DNA from: Roseiflexus castenholzii DSM 13941
Lineage (GTDB): Bacteria; Chloroflexota; Chloroflexia; Chloroflexales; Roseiflexaceae
NCBI RefSeq assembly: GCF_000017805.1
Contig: NC_009767.1
Coordinates: 1,488,001-1,552,000 of the forward strand
DNA: 64,000 nt
Direction: 5' to 3'
Each line of letters begins with the position of its first letter. Position 1 is the first letter of the stretch. Shown here in pieces: positions 1 to 8,871 of this stretch. Both the position numbers and the translations under genes were made by a program. The notes beneath the pieces were generated by a model. It did not search any database. It was not told where the DNA came from and worked only from the letters and a program-made list of their open reading frames with translations.

Positions 1-1880
1 CCGGCAATTTTGCCGATACCTTCTACTTCGGGCATCCGGCTGTTACGACTCTCTGGCTTGGCGTGGCGGGCCATTGGCTCTACGATACCCTGACTGTGCC
101 CGAAATCATTGGTGAGGGCAAGGATACCTTCTATCCCCTGGTGCGCCTGCCGGCAGCGTTGGTCACGGCGCTTGCGCTTGCACTTTCGTATCCGCTGCTC
201 AAACGCTTATTTGGCTTCCATGTTGCGCTCCTTGCGGCGCTTCTCTGGGTGGGTGAGCCGTTTCTGGTCGCTCACTCGCAGTTGTTTCACATGGACGCCA
301 CGCTCACCTCGTTGATGACGCTGAGTCTGCTTTTACTGTTGATTGCTCTCCAGCATCGCGAGGGCAGTCTGCTCGGTTCGCCCTGGTGGATCGGCAGCGG
401 TGTGGCGTTCGGTCTGGGGCTGCTCACAAAGTCGCCTGCGCTCTTGCTCATACCGATGGCGGGGCTGATTGCACTGTTTCGGCAGTGGGACGCCATCCGC
501 GATATTCGCTCATTTGTGAAAGCGCTCATCGGTTGCGTTGCGCCGCTGTGCGTGTGGGGCGGGATTGCGGCAATTGTCTGGACGGTGCTCTGGCCCGCGA
601 TGTGGGTCAAACCGCTGGCTACAACGTGGGGTGTGGTGTCGGAGATCCTCTTCGATGGCGGCGCGCCGCACCCCTGGGGCAATTTCTTTATGGGACGCGC
701 TGTTGACGATCCAGGACCGCTCTTCTATCTTGTGGCGATCCCTTTCCGACTGGCGCCCTGGACGTTGATCGGCGTTCTGTTGTGGGTCGGATTCACCGTG
801 ACGGATGGCAGGCGCGCATGGAGTGGATCGAACCGCTGGTTGCTACTGCTGGCGCTCTTCGTTGTCCTTTTTGTTGCGGCGATCTCGGTGATGGCAAAAA
901 AATTCGACCGCTATGCGCTACCGGTCTTTCCTGCGCTGACAATCCTGGCGGCAGCCGGGATCTGCCGCAGCGCCGGTTTCTTGTGGCGCGGTATCACAAG
1001 GTTTGTCGTCGTTCCGCCGCAGCGGTTCATCGTTGCGGGGTATGCGTGTGCCATCATCACGCTGGCGATTAACCTGTACGCCTATTTCCCGTACTATCTG
1101 GCATATTACAGCCCGCTGCTGGGAGGAGGAGCGGCGGCAGAGCAGATTCTGCCCGTTGGTTGGGGGGAAGGGCTTGAACTGGCTGCGGCATTTATCGCCG
1201 CACAACCCGACGGCAAGGATCGTCCGATTGCCGTGTTCTATCAACCGGTGCTACGCCCATTTGCGCCGGCGGGTGTCGCACCGCTCCAGGCGATCCAGGA
1301 CCCGCGTCGGGTCGATTATGCGATTGCGTACATCGATCAGTTGCAACGCAACACCCAACCCGAACTTCACCAACCATTTCGCCGTCTGCAACCGTTGTAC
1401 ACCGTGCGCATCCATGGTATCAACTACGCCTACGTCTACCAGGTTCCGCCGCCGGTCGCGCAGCCACTCAAGGCCGATTTCGGCGAAGCCATTCATCTGC
1501 GCGGCTACGATCTGGATGCTTCGGCGATCCGATCCGGCGGCGCGCTGACCATTACTCTGGAGTGGCAGGCGCGCGCGCCGGTGGACAATGACTATGTTCT
1601 CTTTATTCACGTGTTGAATGATCGTGCTGAGAGGGTAGCACAGATCGACGTGCCGCTCGGAACGGATCACTGGACCTCGCGGACATGGCGAGCGGGACGA
1701 TGCTTTTCAACCCTGTATCGTGTTCCGCTTCCGTTCGATCTGCCGGCCGGGACGTATCGCCTGGCGATGGGTGTGTACGACCCGCACACCTTTGCCAGAT
1801 TGTCGCTGCGCACGGACGGGGAACGCGCTACGGATGCCGGCGAACACGCGCTGCTCTTGACGCGCATCACGATCCCTTGA
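1..1880 (+). CDS. GT39-type membrane glycosyltransferase, 5' truncated by window edge
   Basis: Reading frame 3 is open from the first bases, with GNFADTFYFGHPAVTTLW preceding the GTG at 63, so the true start lies upstream of the window. The visible part resembles dolichyl-phosphate-mannose-type (GT39/PMT) glycosyltransferases: a D..HPAVTTLW motif near the N-terminus, then about eight to ten hydrophobic segments over roughly the first 370 residues. A soluble C-terminal beta-rich domain follows (residues about 460-605, counted from the GTG), a domain often appended to Chloroflexi members. The family moves a sugar from a polyprenyl-phosphate donor at the membrane, and acceptor and sugar are unknown here. 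The 3' end overlaps the convergent accA by 14 bases. Family confidence is good; substrate confidence is none. Confidence 0.8.
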   Translation, partial: GNFADTFYFGHPAVTTLWLGVAGHWLYDTLTVPEIIGEGKDTFYPLVRLPAALVTALALALSYPLLKRLFGFHVALLAALLWVGEPFLVAHSQLFHMDATLTSLMTLSLLLLLIALQHREGSLLGSPWWIGSGVAFGLGLLTKSPALLLIPMAGLIALFRQWDAIRDIRSFVKALIGCVAPLCVWGGIAAIVWTVLWPAMWVKPLATTWGVVSEILFDGGAPHPWGNFFMGRAVDDPGPLFYLVAIPFRLAPWTLIGVLLWVGFTVTDGRRAWSGSNRWLLLLALFVVLFVAAISVMAKKFDRYALPVFPALTILAAAGICRSAGFLWRGITRFVVVPPQRFIVAGYACAIITLAINLYAYFPYYLAYYSPLLGGGAAAEQILPVGWGEGLELAAAFIAAQPDGKDRPIAVFYQPVLRPFAPAGVAPLQAIQDPRRVDYAIAYIDQLQRNTQPELHQPFRRLQPLYTVRIHGINYAYVYQVPPPVAQPLKADFGEAIHLRGYDLDASAIRSGGALTITLEWQARAPVDNDYVLFIHVLNDRAERVAQIDVPLGTDHWTSRTWRAGRCFSTLYRVPLPFDLPAGTYRLAMGVYDPHTFARLSLRTDGERATDAGEHALLLTRITIP

Positions 1881-2730
1881 ACGGCAACGGCGGGGAACGC
1901 AGGTCGAGCAGACGTGGTTGATGTTCCTGGAATCGCCCGATGGCGCGATAGCGGGTGTAGCGGCGCCGGAGCAGTTCGTCGATTGGCAGCGCGGTCAACT
2001 CGTCGAGTGCGGCGCGCAACGCTTTTCCTGCCGCCGCTGCTGTTGTTGCGGCATCGGTATGCGCCCCGCCGTCCGGCTCGGGAACGATCTCATCAACAAT
2101 TCCGAGGTTGTACTGATCCTGCGCAGTGATTTTCATCGCGCTCGCCGCTTCGGGCGCTTTGCTCGCGTCGCGCCACAGGATCGAGGCAGCTGCCTCGGGC
2201 GCCGCAACGGAATAGATAGCGTGTTCGAGCATGAGCAGCCGGTCGGCGACGCCGAGCGCCAGGGCGCCGCCGCTGCCACCTTCGCCAATGATACATGCCA
2301 CAATCGGGACCCGCAACCCGGCGAGCGCCAGAATATTTTCCGCAATCGCATTGCCCTGCCCACGCTCTTCTGATTCCATGCTTGGATCGGCGCCGGGCGT
2401 GTCGATGAAACAGATCAGGGGAAAGCCGAATTTTTCGGCGAGGCGAAAGAGACGCAGCGCCTTGCGGTATCCCTCCGGGTGCGCCATACCAAAATTGCGG
2501 CGCACATTCTCCCGCGCATCACTTCCTTTCTGATGCCCGACGATCACGACGGTGCGGTTGGCAAAGCGCGCCAGACCGCCGACAATCGCCTCATCGTCGC
2601 CGTAGCGCCGGTCGCCGTGCAATTCGACGAAATCTTCGCACAATGCACGCACATAATCGAGCGTGTGCGGACGGCGTGGATGCCGCGCCAGTTGCACTTT
2701 ATCCCATGGAGAGAGAGTTGGCGTGGTCAT
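1867..2730 (-). CDS. accA: Acetyl-CoA carboxylase carboxyltransferase subunit alpha
   Basis: AccA forms, with AccD, the carboxyltransferase that moves the carboxyl group from carboxybiotin to acetyl-CoA, giving malonyl-CoA for fatty acid synthesis. The 287-residue protein opens with a typical WDKVQLARHPRRPHTLDYV helix region and carries the crotonase-like core with FIDTPGADPSMESEERGQG and IGEGGSGGALALGVADRLLMLEHAIYSV. I chose the ATG at 2730 because AAGGTG lies nine bases upstream and the family motif follows at once; the frame stays open 13 codons further up. It lies 13 bases downstream of the accD stop, so the two are surely one operon. It is slightly shorter than the roughly 320-residue E. 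coli protein. The 3' end overlaps the convergent GT39 gene. Confidence 0.95.
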   Translation of the reverse strand: MTTPTLSPWDKVQLARHPRRPHTLDYVRALCEDFVELHGDRRYGDDEAIVGGLARFANRTVVIVGHQKGSDARENVRRNFGMAHPEGYRKALRLFRLAEKFGFPLICFIDTPGADPSMESEERGQGNAIAENILALAGLRVPIVACIIGEGGSGGALALGVADRLLMLEHAIYSVAAPEAAASILWRDASKAPEAASAMKITAQDQYNLGIVDEIVPEPDGGAHTDAATTAAAAGKALRAALDELTALPIDELLRRRYTRYRAIGRFQEHQPRLLDLRSPPLPFKGS

Positions 2731-2743
2731 TGGAACAACACCT

Positions 2744-3640
2744 TCAGGCGCGCGCCAGCGCCGGGGCATTCTGAACGTCTGCGGCGCGTTCGGGCGCGTT
2801 GTGGAACAAGCGGAGCAACGTTGCCAGGACGCTCCGCAGTTCGCCGCGCGGCGTCACCATATCGATCATACCGTGACTCAACAGAAATTCGGCGGTCTGA
2901 AAATGGGCGGGCAGTTTCTGCCGAATGGTTTGTTCAATGACCCGACGCCCGGCGAACCCGATCCGCGCGCCGGGTTCAGCGATGATAATGTCTGCCACAG
3001 ATGTGTACGACGCCAGCACACCGCCGTAGCACGGATCGACCAGCACGGCAATGTGTGGTTGACCGACCGCTGCAAGGCGGGTCAGCGCCATATTGACTTT
3101 CGCCATCTGGAGCAGCGCCAGGGTTCCTTCTTCCTGGCGCGCACCGCCGCTGGCGTTGATCGTCAACAGCGGAACGCGTGCGTCGGCAGCCTGCTCGATG
3201 ATACGCGCCAGGCGCTCGCCAAATGCACCGCCCATCGAACCGCCAATGAACTCGAATTCGGTGACTGCCACGCATAATGGCATGCCCTCAATCGCGCCGC
3301 TGCCGGTGATAAGCGCATCATTCAGCCCGGTCTGCTCCTGGCTTTCGCTCAACTTGTGCGCGTAGACGTGACGCGGCGATATGAACTCCAGCGCATCCAC
3401 CGGCGCCAGCGCGGCGTCGAACTCGACAAACGAACCATCGTCGAGCAGCCCCAACCATTCACGCGCTGCCAGCCGCATGTGATAGCCGCACTTACAGACC
3501 TTCAGATTGTCGCTGAACTGTCTGGTGTAGATCAGATCGCCGCACGAAGGGCACTTGACCCACATGTTATCGGGGATCGCCTGATTCTCGATGCGCGCTG
3601 CCGTGAAACGCTTCGGCGCGCGCCGAAACAAGTCTTTCAT
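2744..3640 (-). CDS. accD: Acetyl-CoA carboxylase carboxyltransferase subunit beta
   Basis: The 298-residue AccD partners AccA in malonyl-CoA synthesis. The N-terminus carries the expected zinc ribbon (CPSCGDLIY ... VCKCGYHMR), followed by the carboxyltransferase core with ITGSGAIEGMPLCVAVTEFEFIGGSMG and INASGGARQEEG. The second zinc knuckle reads C-x-C, not the usual C-x2-C (E. coli has CPKC), and the nucleotide sequence confirms the missing residue. This may be a lineage trait or weaken metal binding. It is the first gene of accD-accA. A TATAAT-like -10 lies about 40 bases upstream. Confidence 0.95.
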   Translation of the reverse strand: MKDLFRRAPKRFTAARIENQAIPDNMWVKCPSCGDLIYTRQFSDNLKVCKCGYHMRLAAREWLGLLDDGSFVEFDAALAPVDALEFISPRHVYAHKLSESQEQTGLNDALITGSGAIEGMPLCVAVTEFEFIGGSMGGAFGERLARIIEQAADARVPLLTINASGGARQEEGTLALLQMAKVNMALTRLAAVGQPHIAVLVDPCYGGVLASYTSVADIIIAEPGARIGFAGRRVIEQTIRQKLPAHFQTAEFLLSHGMIDMVTPRGELRSVLATLLRLFHNAPERAADVQNAPALARA

Positions 3641-3678
3641 ACTGCGCCCCCTGGATTCAGTGTGACCATCGTTACGCG

Positions 3679-3696
3679 ATTATAGCATAGATGCTA
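3679..3696 (-). promoter_or_regulatory. Candidate accD -10 box with overlapping palindrome
   Basis: On the minus strand TATAAT occupies 3684-3679. The perfect inverted repeat TAGCAT-AG-ATGCTA spans 3683-3696 and overlaps the upstream edge of this box. No convincing -35 hexamer is seen at 16-18 bases. The palindrome could be an operator, but the regulator is unknown. Confidence 0.3.
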
Positions 3697-3756
3697 CATT
3701 TTACACTCTGCAAGGACGATATGCGGGTTTCTCAAGATCGACATCGCGTGCATCGC

Positions 3757-3785
3757 TTGCATCTTGTGCAGGATTGTCATATGAT
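3757..3785 (+). promoter_or_regulatory. Candidate sigma-70-like promoter for the SH3-repeat gene
   Basis: TTGCAT (3757-3762) and TATGAT (3780-3785) are separated by exactly 17 bases and lie about 70 bases upstream of the ATG at 3857. This is a pattern match only. Confidence 0.35.
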
Positions 3786-3856
3786 AGCCGCAGGATACAC
3801 TATGCCTTTTCGTTCCTGCCATCCACTGGCGTTGACCGAAAGGACCGGGATACTCA

Positions 3857-5386
3857 ATGTCGCAAGAGATCGTCATTGCTTTGCTGGTCGGTGCCATCTT
3901 GATTGTCGCCATTGCACTGATTCTGGCGCGGCGGCGACGCGCTGCCCGGCAGGATGAGTTGCCGCTGCCTGATATTGGCGGGATCGGTGGGACGATCGAT
4001 TACACATCGCTTCCCGAAGAGGAGCCGCGCACCCTGGGAGAGCGCTTCCGCGCAGCGCCGCCGGCGGTCAAGGCGCTGATCATCCTTGCACCGGTTGTCC
4101 TCATTGGGGTGATCGTCGTTCTGGCGTTGACGTTCACCCCGGTGGACTCTGGCACGCCATCGACTCCTCCGCCCCCGCCGCCGCGCCTTGCCATCGAACG
4201 CGCTGAGGTCGTCGGCAGGGGCAAAATCGTTGTGGTCGTCAAAACGGAAAATCTGCCGTCCGGCGCAACGGTGACGGCGATCCTGCGCGAGGGCGATCAG
4301 GAGTTCTCGTGGTTCAACCCCGAAACGGCGCTGGCGCAGCCCGATCCGCTCAGCGGTGAGGCGCAGGTGGTGCTCGACCGTCGCTCCGATGCGCCAACGC
4401 CACGTCAGGGTGAGACGTACACGGTGATTGCCATTGCGCGCGGGGCCAACGGCGAAATCGCGCGATCCGATCCCGCGCCGCTCGATGTCTTGCAGCCGTT
4501 CTTCAACGATTTTTATGTTCTGGCTGTCGAACCGACGCCGGCGCCAGCAGCAACGCCCACCGCGACGCTTTCGCCCGTAACGCCGGAATCGGCGCCAACA
4601 GTTGTTGCAACCCAGGAGTTGACCGGCACAGCGACGATTGCCGGCAACATCCGGCGCGCACCCAATCGTGAAGCGGACGTGGTAGGGCGATTGTCGCTCG
4701 GTGAGGTTGTTACTCTCTCCGAACGCAGTATCGATGGCGAATGGTATCGCATCTCTACGTCGGCTGGTCTCAGTGGATGGGTCAGTCGCACGCTGCTGAT
4801 CGTCGATCAGGACCTGGCGGCACAACTGCCGGTCGCCACGCCTGACAATCTGCCAACAGCCGCCGTGTTCAATGGCGGGAATGTGCGCACCAGTCCAAAC
4901 CTGCGCGGTCTGGTCATCGATCAGGTCAATGCGGGTGAAAGCGTGACTCTGCTGGCGCGCAACACCGACAGCACATGGGTCAAGATTATCAATGAGCGCC
5001 AGATTACAGGATGGGTGAGCCGCACCCTGCTGACCATCACGCCCAACGACTTGCGCAGTCTGCCGGTCTCGAACGAAACTGTGCCAACGCCACTGCCCGC
5101 GACGGCGGCGGCGCTGCCGCCGCCGCCGACCCCGAATGCGACCGTGCCGCCGATGACCGGGCTGACTGCCATTGTGTTCAATGGCGGGAATGTGCGCGCA
5201 GCGCCCAACCTTCAGGCGCAGGTGCTCGATCAGGTCAATGCCCGTGAAACCGTGCAACTGCTCTCCAAGACGCCCGACGGCAACTGGTACCGGATCACCA
5301 ATATTCGCGGCGTGACCGGTTGGGTCAATCGCACGCTCCTGACCGTCGACCCCGATGTGGCGCGCCGTGTGCCGGTGGGGCAGTGA
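3857..5386 (+). CDS. Membrane-anchored protein with three bacterial SH3 domains
   Basis: The 509-residue protein has a hydrophobic segment at residues 4-24 followed by RRRR, and a second at about 74-94. A Pro/Thr-rich extracellular part carries three SH3b-type repeats at about 255-315, 330-395 and 435-500. Each repeat shows the pattern NVR..PN......V..GE.V.LL....WY.I....TGWV.RTLL. Such repeats usually bind peptidoglycan or other wall polymers, but Roseiflexus-type cells have an unusual envelope, so the ligand is open. The ATG at 3857 follows an AAAGGA ribosome site. The gene diverges from accD and its end abuts a family 1 MITE at 5398. No catalytic domain is visible. Confidence 0.75.
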   Translation: MSQEIVIALLVGAILIVAIALILARRRRAARQDELPLPDIGGIGGTIDYTSLPEEEPRTLGERFRAAPPAVKALIILAPVVLIGVIVVLALTFTPVDSGTPSTPPPPPPRLAIERAEVVGRGKIVVVVKTENLPSGATVTAILREGDQEFSWFNPETALAQPDPLSGEAQVVLDRRSDAPTPRQGETYTVIAIARGANGEIARSDPAPLDVLQPFFNDFYVLAVEPTPAPAATPTATLSPVTPESAPTVVATQELTGTATIAGNIRRAPNREADVVGRLSLGEVVTLSERSIDGEWYRISTSAGLSGWVSRTLLIVDQDLAAQLPVATPDNLPTAAVFNGGNVRTSPNLRGLVIDQVNAGESVTLLARNTDSTWVKIINERQITGWVSRTLLTITPNDLRSLPVSNETVPTPLPATAAALPPPPTPNATVPPMTGLTAIVFNGGNVRAAPNLQAQVLDQVNARETVQLLSKTPDGNWYRITNIRGVTGWVNRTLLTVDPDVARRVPVGQ

Positions 5387-5397
5387 TCCCGGCGTTA

Positions 5398-5523
5398 TAC
5401 CAATGACCTGTGACCATCCGGCATGGTCACCCCGAGCAGCGCGAGGGGTCTTGCGCGAACCCGCTCGGATTCCTCGCTGCGCTCGGAATGACAAGAATGC
5501 GGCATCTTCAATCGTAATTGGTA
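5398..5523. mobile_element. Family 1 MITE, copy 1 (126 bp)
   Basis: The element begins TACCAATGAC and ends in the inverted complement (one mismatch: GTAATTGGTA). It is flanked on both sides by TTA (5395-5397 and 5524-5526), a 3-bp target duplication. The interior is non-coding and contains the GC-rich palindromic stretch (ACCCCGAGCAGCGCGAGGGGT) common to all copies. The right-hand TTA is the stop codon of proC read on the minus strand. Confidence 0.75.
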
Positions 5524-6342
5524 TTACATGGTTTTGCCGAGTTCCGCCGAACGCCGATATGCCGCCCAGATCGCATCGGAGAGAACAGTGCGCAACCCGC
5601 CGCGCTCGAGTTCGTAGAGCGCGGCGGCCGTCGTACCGCCAGGCGACGTCACCCCGTTGCGTAGTTCCGCAGGATGCCTGCGGCTCTGCATGGCATAATG
5701 CACCGAGCCGAGCATGGTTTGCAGCACCAGTTCTTCCGCCATGTAGCGCGGCAATCCCAGGTGGACCCCCGCATCGATCATGGCTTCCAGCACCATAAAG
5801 ATATAGGCGGGACCGGTGCCGTTGATCGCGGTCGCCATATCGAGATAGGTTTCATCATCAACAAACATCTGACGCCCAAAAGAGCCGAGAATGGCGCGCG
5901 CCCAGCCGCGTTGCTGCTCGTTCACATCCGGCGATGCGGTCCAGACGGTCATGCCTTCGCCGATCTGCGCCGGGGTGTTCGGCATCGCGCGCACCACGGC
6001 GCTGTGCGCCAGTCCCTGGACGTAGGTGCGGATCGGGACGCCGGCAGCAATGGAGATGACCAGTTCCCCATCGCGCAGCGCACCGCGCAGTTCGGGCAAA
6101 AGTCTGGGCACAGTTTGCGGCTTGACAGCAAAGATCGTCACCTGCGCCCAGTGAGCGGCTTCGACGTTATCGTCGGTGACGCGCACGCCATAGCGTTGTT
6201 CGATCGCTTCACGCCGTTCGGCGCGTGGCTCGGTGGCGACAATCTGATCGGCGGGGATCAGGTTTTGTTTGAGCAAGCCGCTGATCATCGCCTCGCCCAT
6301 AATCCCGGCGCCGATGATCGCAATCCGTATATCTCGCAGCAT
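5524..6342 (-). CDS. proC: Pyrroline-5-carboxylate reductase
   Basis: ProC reduces 1-pyrroline-5-carboxylate to proline with NAD(P)H, the last step of proline synthesis. The 272-residue length matches the family. The N-terminal Rossmann motif IIGAGIMGEAMISGLL is clear, as are VRAMPNTPAQIGEGMTVW and the C-terminal helical domain with ATAINGTGPAYIFMVLEAM and GVTSPGGTTAAAL. It lies 41 bases downstream of glyA on the same strand, so the two are probably co-transcribed. The stop codon TAA coincides with the 3-bp target duplication of a family 1 MITE, so the coding sequence is intact but its native downstream region is displaced. Confidence 0.95.
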   Translation of the reverse strand: MLRDIRIAIIGAGIMGEAMISGLLKQNLIPADQIVATEPRAERREAIEQRYGVRVTDDNVEAAHWAQVTIFAVKPQTVPRLLPELRGALRDGELVISIAAGVPIRTYVQGLAHSAVVRAMPNTPAQIGEGMTVWTASPDVNEQQRGWARAILGSFGRQMFVDDETYLDMATAINGTGPAYIFMVLEAMIDAGVHLGLPRYMAEELVLQTMLGSVHYAMQSRRHPAELRNGVTSPGGTTAAALYELERGGLRTVLSDAIWAAYRRSAELGKTM

Positions 6343-6383
6343 AGACGCTCCTGTTCATCTGAGTGCGTATGCCCCTTGGGGCT

Positions 6384-7694
6384 TCAGGCGGATGGTTCCA
6401 GCCCCGGCACCGGGAAGCGCGCGCAGAGCGCGAACACCTCTTCGCGCACCCGATTGATGGTATGATCGTCATTGATATGCGTGATGACATCGTCGATCAG
6501 TGCCGCAATCTGTTCCATCTCCGGTTCCTTCATGCCGCGGGTGGTCAGTGCAGGGGTTCCCAGCCGAATGCCACTGGTGATCAATGGCGATTTGTCGTCG
6601 TTGGGGACGGCATTCTTATTGGTCGTGATGGCGGCGCGGTCGAGCGCCTCCTGCGCCGCCTTGCCGCTCACTCCCTTGTTGCGCAGGTCGATAAGCATCA
6701 GGTGGTTGTCGGTGCCGCCGGAGAGGATGTGGTATCCACGCGCCATCAGGGCGCCTGCCAGTGTCTGCGCATTGCGGATAATCTGACGGGCATACGTCTC
6801 GAACTCCGGTTGCAGGTTTTCGCCGAATCCGACCGCTTTGGCAGCGATGACGTGCATCAAGGGACCGCCCTGCACACCGGGGATGACCATTTTGTCGAGC
6901 AGTTCCGACATCATCAGGGTGCGACCGCTCTTCGCTGCCTTCAACCCGAATGGGTTCTCAAAGTCCTTCCCCATCATGATGATGCCGCCGCGTGGCCCGC
7001 GCAGCGTCTTGTGGGTGGTCGAGGTAACGACGTGAGCGTAGGGGATGGGGCTAGGCAGCAACCCTTTGGCGATCAACCCGGCAGGGTGCGCAATATCGGC
7101 GAAGAGAAACGCGCCGACTTCATCGGCGATCTGACGGAAGATGGCAAAATCGATGGCACGCGAATAGGCGCTGGCGCCGACCGTGATCATTTTGGGGCGC
7201 TCGCGGCGCGCAATCTCTGCCACCTGATCGTAATCGATCCGTTCGGTCTTGGGATCGATGCCATACGCCACGAAGGTGTACAACTGACCCGAAAAGTTAA
7301 CCGGGGAGCCATGAGTCAGGTGCCCGCCGTGCGCCAGATTCATGCCGAGCACCTTATCACCGGGTCGCAGAAAAGTGAAGTAGACGGCCATGTTCGCCTG
7401 TGACCCGGAGTGCGGCTGCACATTTGCATATTCTGCGCCGAACAACTCTTTGACCCGCGCGCGCGCCAGGTCTTCCACCTGATCGACCCATTCGCAGCCG
7501 CCGTAGTAGCGTGCGCCCGGATATCCTTCGGCATATTTGTTCGTGAGCGCTGAACCCTGTGCTTCCATCACGGCGCGACTGGCATAGTTTTCGCTGGCAA
7601 TCAGTTCCAATCCGTCGCGCTGACGGCGCATCTCGCCATCGATAATGCGCGCAACGGCAGGATCACTGCGCCAGAGGGTCTGAAGCATAGACAT
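6384..7694 (-). CDS. glyA: Serine hydroxymethyltransferase
   Basis: GlyA interconverts serine and glycine using PLP and tetrahydrofolate and feeds one-carbon units. The 436-residue protein begins MSMLQTLWRSDPAVARIIDGE. It carries ELIASENYASRAVMEAQGSALTNKYAEGYPGARYYGGCE, the PLP-lysine motif VTSTTHKTLRGPRGG, and HLMLIDLRNKGVSGKAAQEAL near the C-terminus. All are hallmarks of the family and the length is normal. It precedes proC by 41 bases. Confidence 0.97.
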   Translation of the reverse strand: MSMLQTLWRSDPAVARIIDGEMRRQRDGLELIASENYASRAVMEAQGSALTNKYAEGYPGARYYGGCEWVDQVEDLARARVKELFGAEYANVQPHSGSQANMAVYFTFLRPGDKVLGMNLAHGGHLTHGSPVNFSGQLYTFVAYGIDPKTERIDYDQVAEIARRERPKMITVGASAYSRAIDFAIFRQIADEVGAFLFADIAHPAGLIAKGLLPSPIPYAHVVTSTTHKTLRGPRGGIIMMGKDFENPFGLKAAKSGRTLMMSELLDKMVIPGVQGGPLMHVIAAKAVGFGENLQPEFETYARQIIRNAQTLAGALMARGYHILSGGTDNHLMLIDLRNKGVSGKAAQEALDRAAITTNKNAVPNDDKSPLITSGIRLGTPALTTRGMKEPEMEQIAALIDDVITHINDDHTINRVREEVFALCARFPVPGLEPSA

Positions 7695-7803
7695 AGATGG
7701 GTCTCCTTCCAGGTGTGTTCTTCAGGCATACCGCAGGAATGTCCTCTGAGGCTGTCGAAAGATATATGCCACAGTGGTTGATAAACGACGTTTTCCGATA
7801 CAT

Positions 7804-7832
7804 CGGACAGGCGATAACTTTCACATTATACT
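7804..7832 (+). promoter_or_regulatory. Candidate promoter upstream of the SDR gene
   Basis: CGGACA (7804-7809) and TATACT (7827-7832) have a 17-base spacer and lie 34 bases before the ATG at 7867. This is a pattern match only. Confidence 0.3.
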
Positions 7833-7866
7833 GTATTGGCAGCAGCGTGATGATGAAAGAAAAGCA

Positions 7867-8676
7867 ATGCGCAACATTCAGAAAACGATAGTGCTCATCA
7901 CCGGCGCTTCATACGGCATTGGCGCTGCGACGGCGCGGGCATTCGGTCGTCGGGGGGCGCATGTGCTCCTGCTGGCGCGCACACAGTCGGCGCTGGAAGA
8001 CGTGGCGCGCGATATTCGCGCATCAGGAGGCGCAGCATCGGTCTATCCGGTCGATCTGACCGACGCGCGCGCGGTAGAGGAGGTGGCGCAGCAGGTGCTC
8101 GCTGCGTTTGGTCCGCCCGATATTCTCCTGAGCAACGCCGGCGCGGGGCGCTGGCTGTTCATCGACGAGACGACGCCGGATGAAGCCGTTGCAATGATGG
8201 CGATGCCGTACTTTGCCGCTTTCTCCATTACCCGCGCATTTTTGCCTTCGATGCGCGCGCGCGGGAGGGGCCATCTCGCGTATGTCAACTCACCGGCGTC
8301 GCTGGTGGCGTGGCCCGGCGCGGCTGCGTACACCGCCGCGCGCTGGGCGCTGCGTGGCTTTGTTGAAGCGCTGCGCGCCGAATTGCACGGTACGCGCCTG
8401 CGGGTCACGACGATTATTCCGGGGCTGGTTGCAACGACGTATTTTGAGCATAACCCTGGTGTCCTGGAGCGTGTGCCAGGGTTGGCGCGCCGCCTGTTGC
8501 CGGTTCTGACGGCTGATCAGGCGGCGGCAGCCATTGTGCGTGGGATTGAACACGGCAGGCGTGAGATCGTGCTGCCGGGCATGCTGCGCCTGCTCTACGC
8601 TGCCTATGCCATCGCTCCGGGTCTGGTTCAATACCTGACGATCCTGACCGGTGCTCGCCATGACCGACGACCATGA
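7867..8676 (+). CDS. Short-chain dehydrogenase/reductase
   Basis: This is a classical SDR of 269 residues. TGASYGIG (about 12-19) is the nucleotide-binding glycine motif and LSNAGAGRW the NAG motif. The catalytic set is less canonical: VNSPAS supplies Ser, and YTAARWAL supplies Tyr with Arg in place of the usual YxxxK lysine. That substitution may alter or abolish oxidoreductase activity. I chose the ATG at 7867 because the fold starts immediately and a GAAAG purine run precedes it; the frame is open upstream but without SDR features. The C-terminal hydrophobic segment resembles DltE/lipid-acting SDRs. Substrate unknown. Confidence 0.8.
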   Translation: MRNIQKTIVLITGASYGIGAATARAFGRRGAHVLLLARTQSALEDVARDIRASGGAASVYPVDLTDARAVEEVAQQVLAAFGPPDILLSNAGAGRWLFIDETTPDEAVAMMAMPYFAAFSITRAFLPSMRARGRGHLAYVNSPASLVAWPGAAAYTAARWALRGFVEALRAELHGTRLRVTTIIPGLVATTYFEHNPGVLERVPGLARRLLPVLTADQAAAAIVRGIEHGRREIVLPGMLRLLYAAYAIAPGLVQYLTILTGARHDRRP

Positions 8677-8871
8677 CGCATGCTGGCCGGCAGTACCCGG
8701 CGCTGTGCCAACCGGTGCAGGCAGCGGCTATCTCAACGTTCCGTTAACGAATACGATCTCCACGGCGTGAGGTCATAACCAGGGCAGGCGTGAACATGAT
8801 GTATACTAACGGTTGGATGTGCGCCTGACACGTTTGCGCACCCACGAACGAGAGATAGAAAGGGGAATAGT

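Noticed and set aside
3854..5494. A 546-codon minus-strand frame starting MSFRAQRGI
   Set aside because: It is antisense to the SH3-repeat gene and begins in a MITE; such SFRAQR peptides come from the repeat.
8802..8807. TATACT as a -10 box for gap
   Set aside because: No -35 hexamer at 16-18 bases; too weak to list as a feature.
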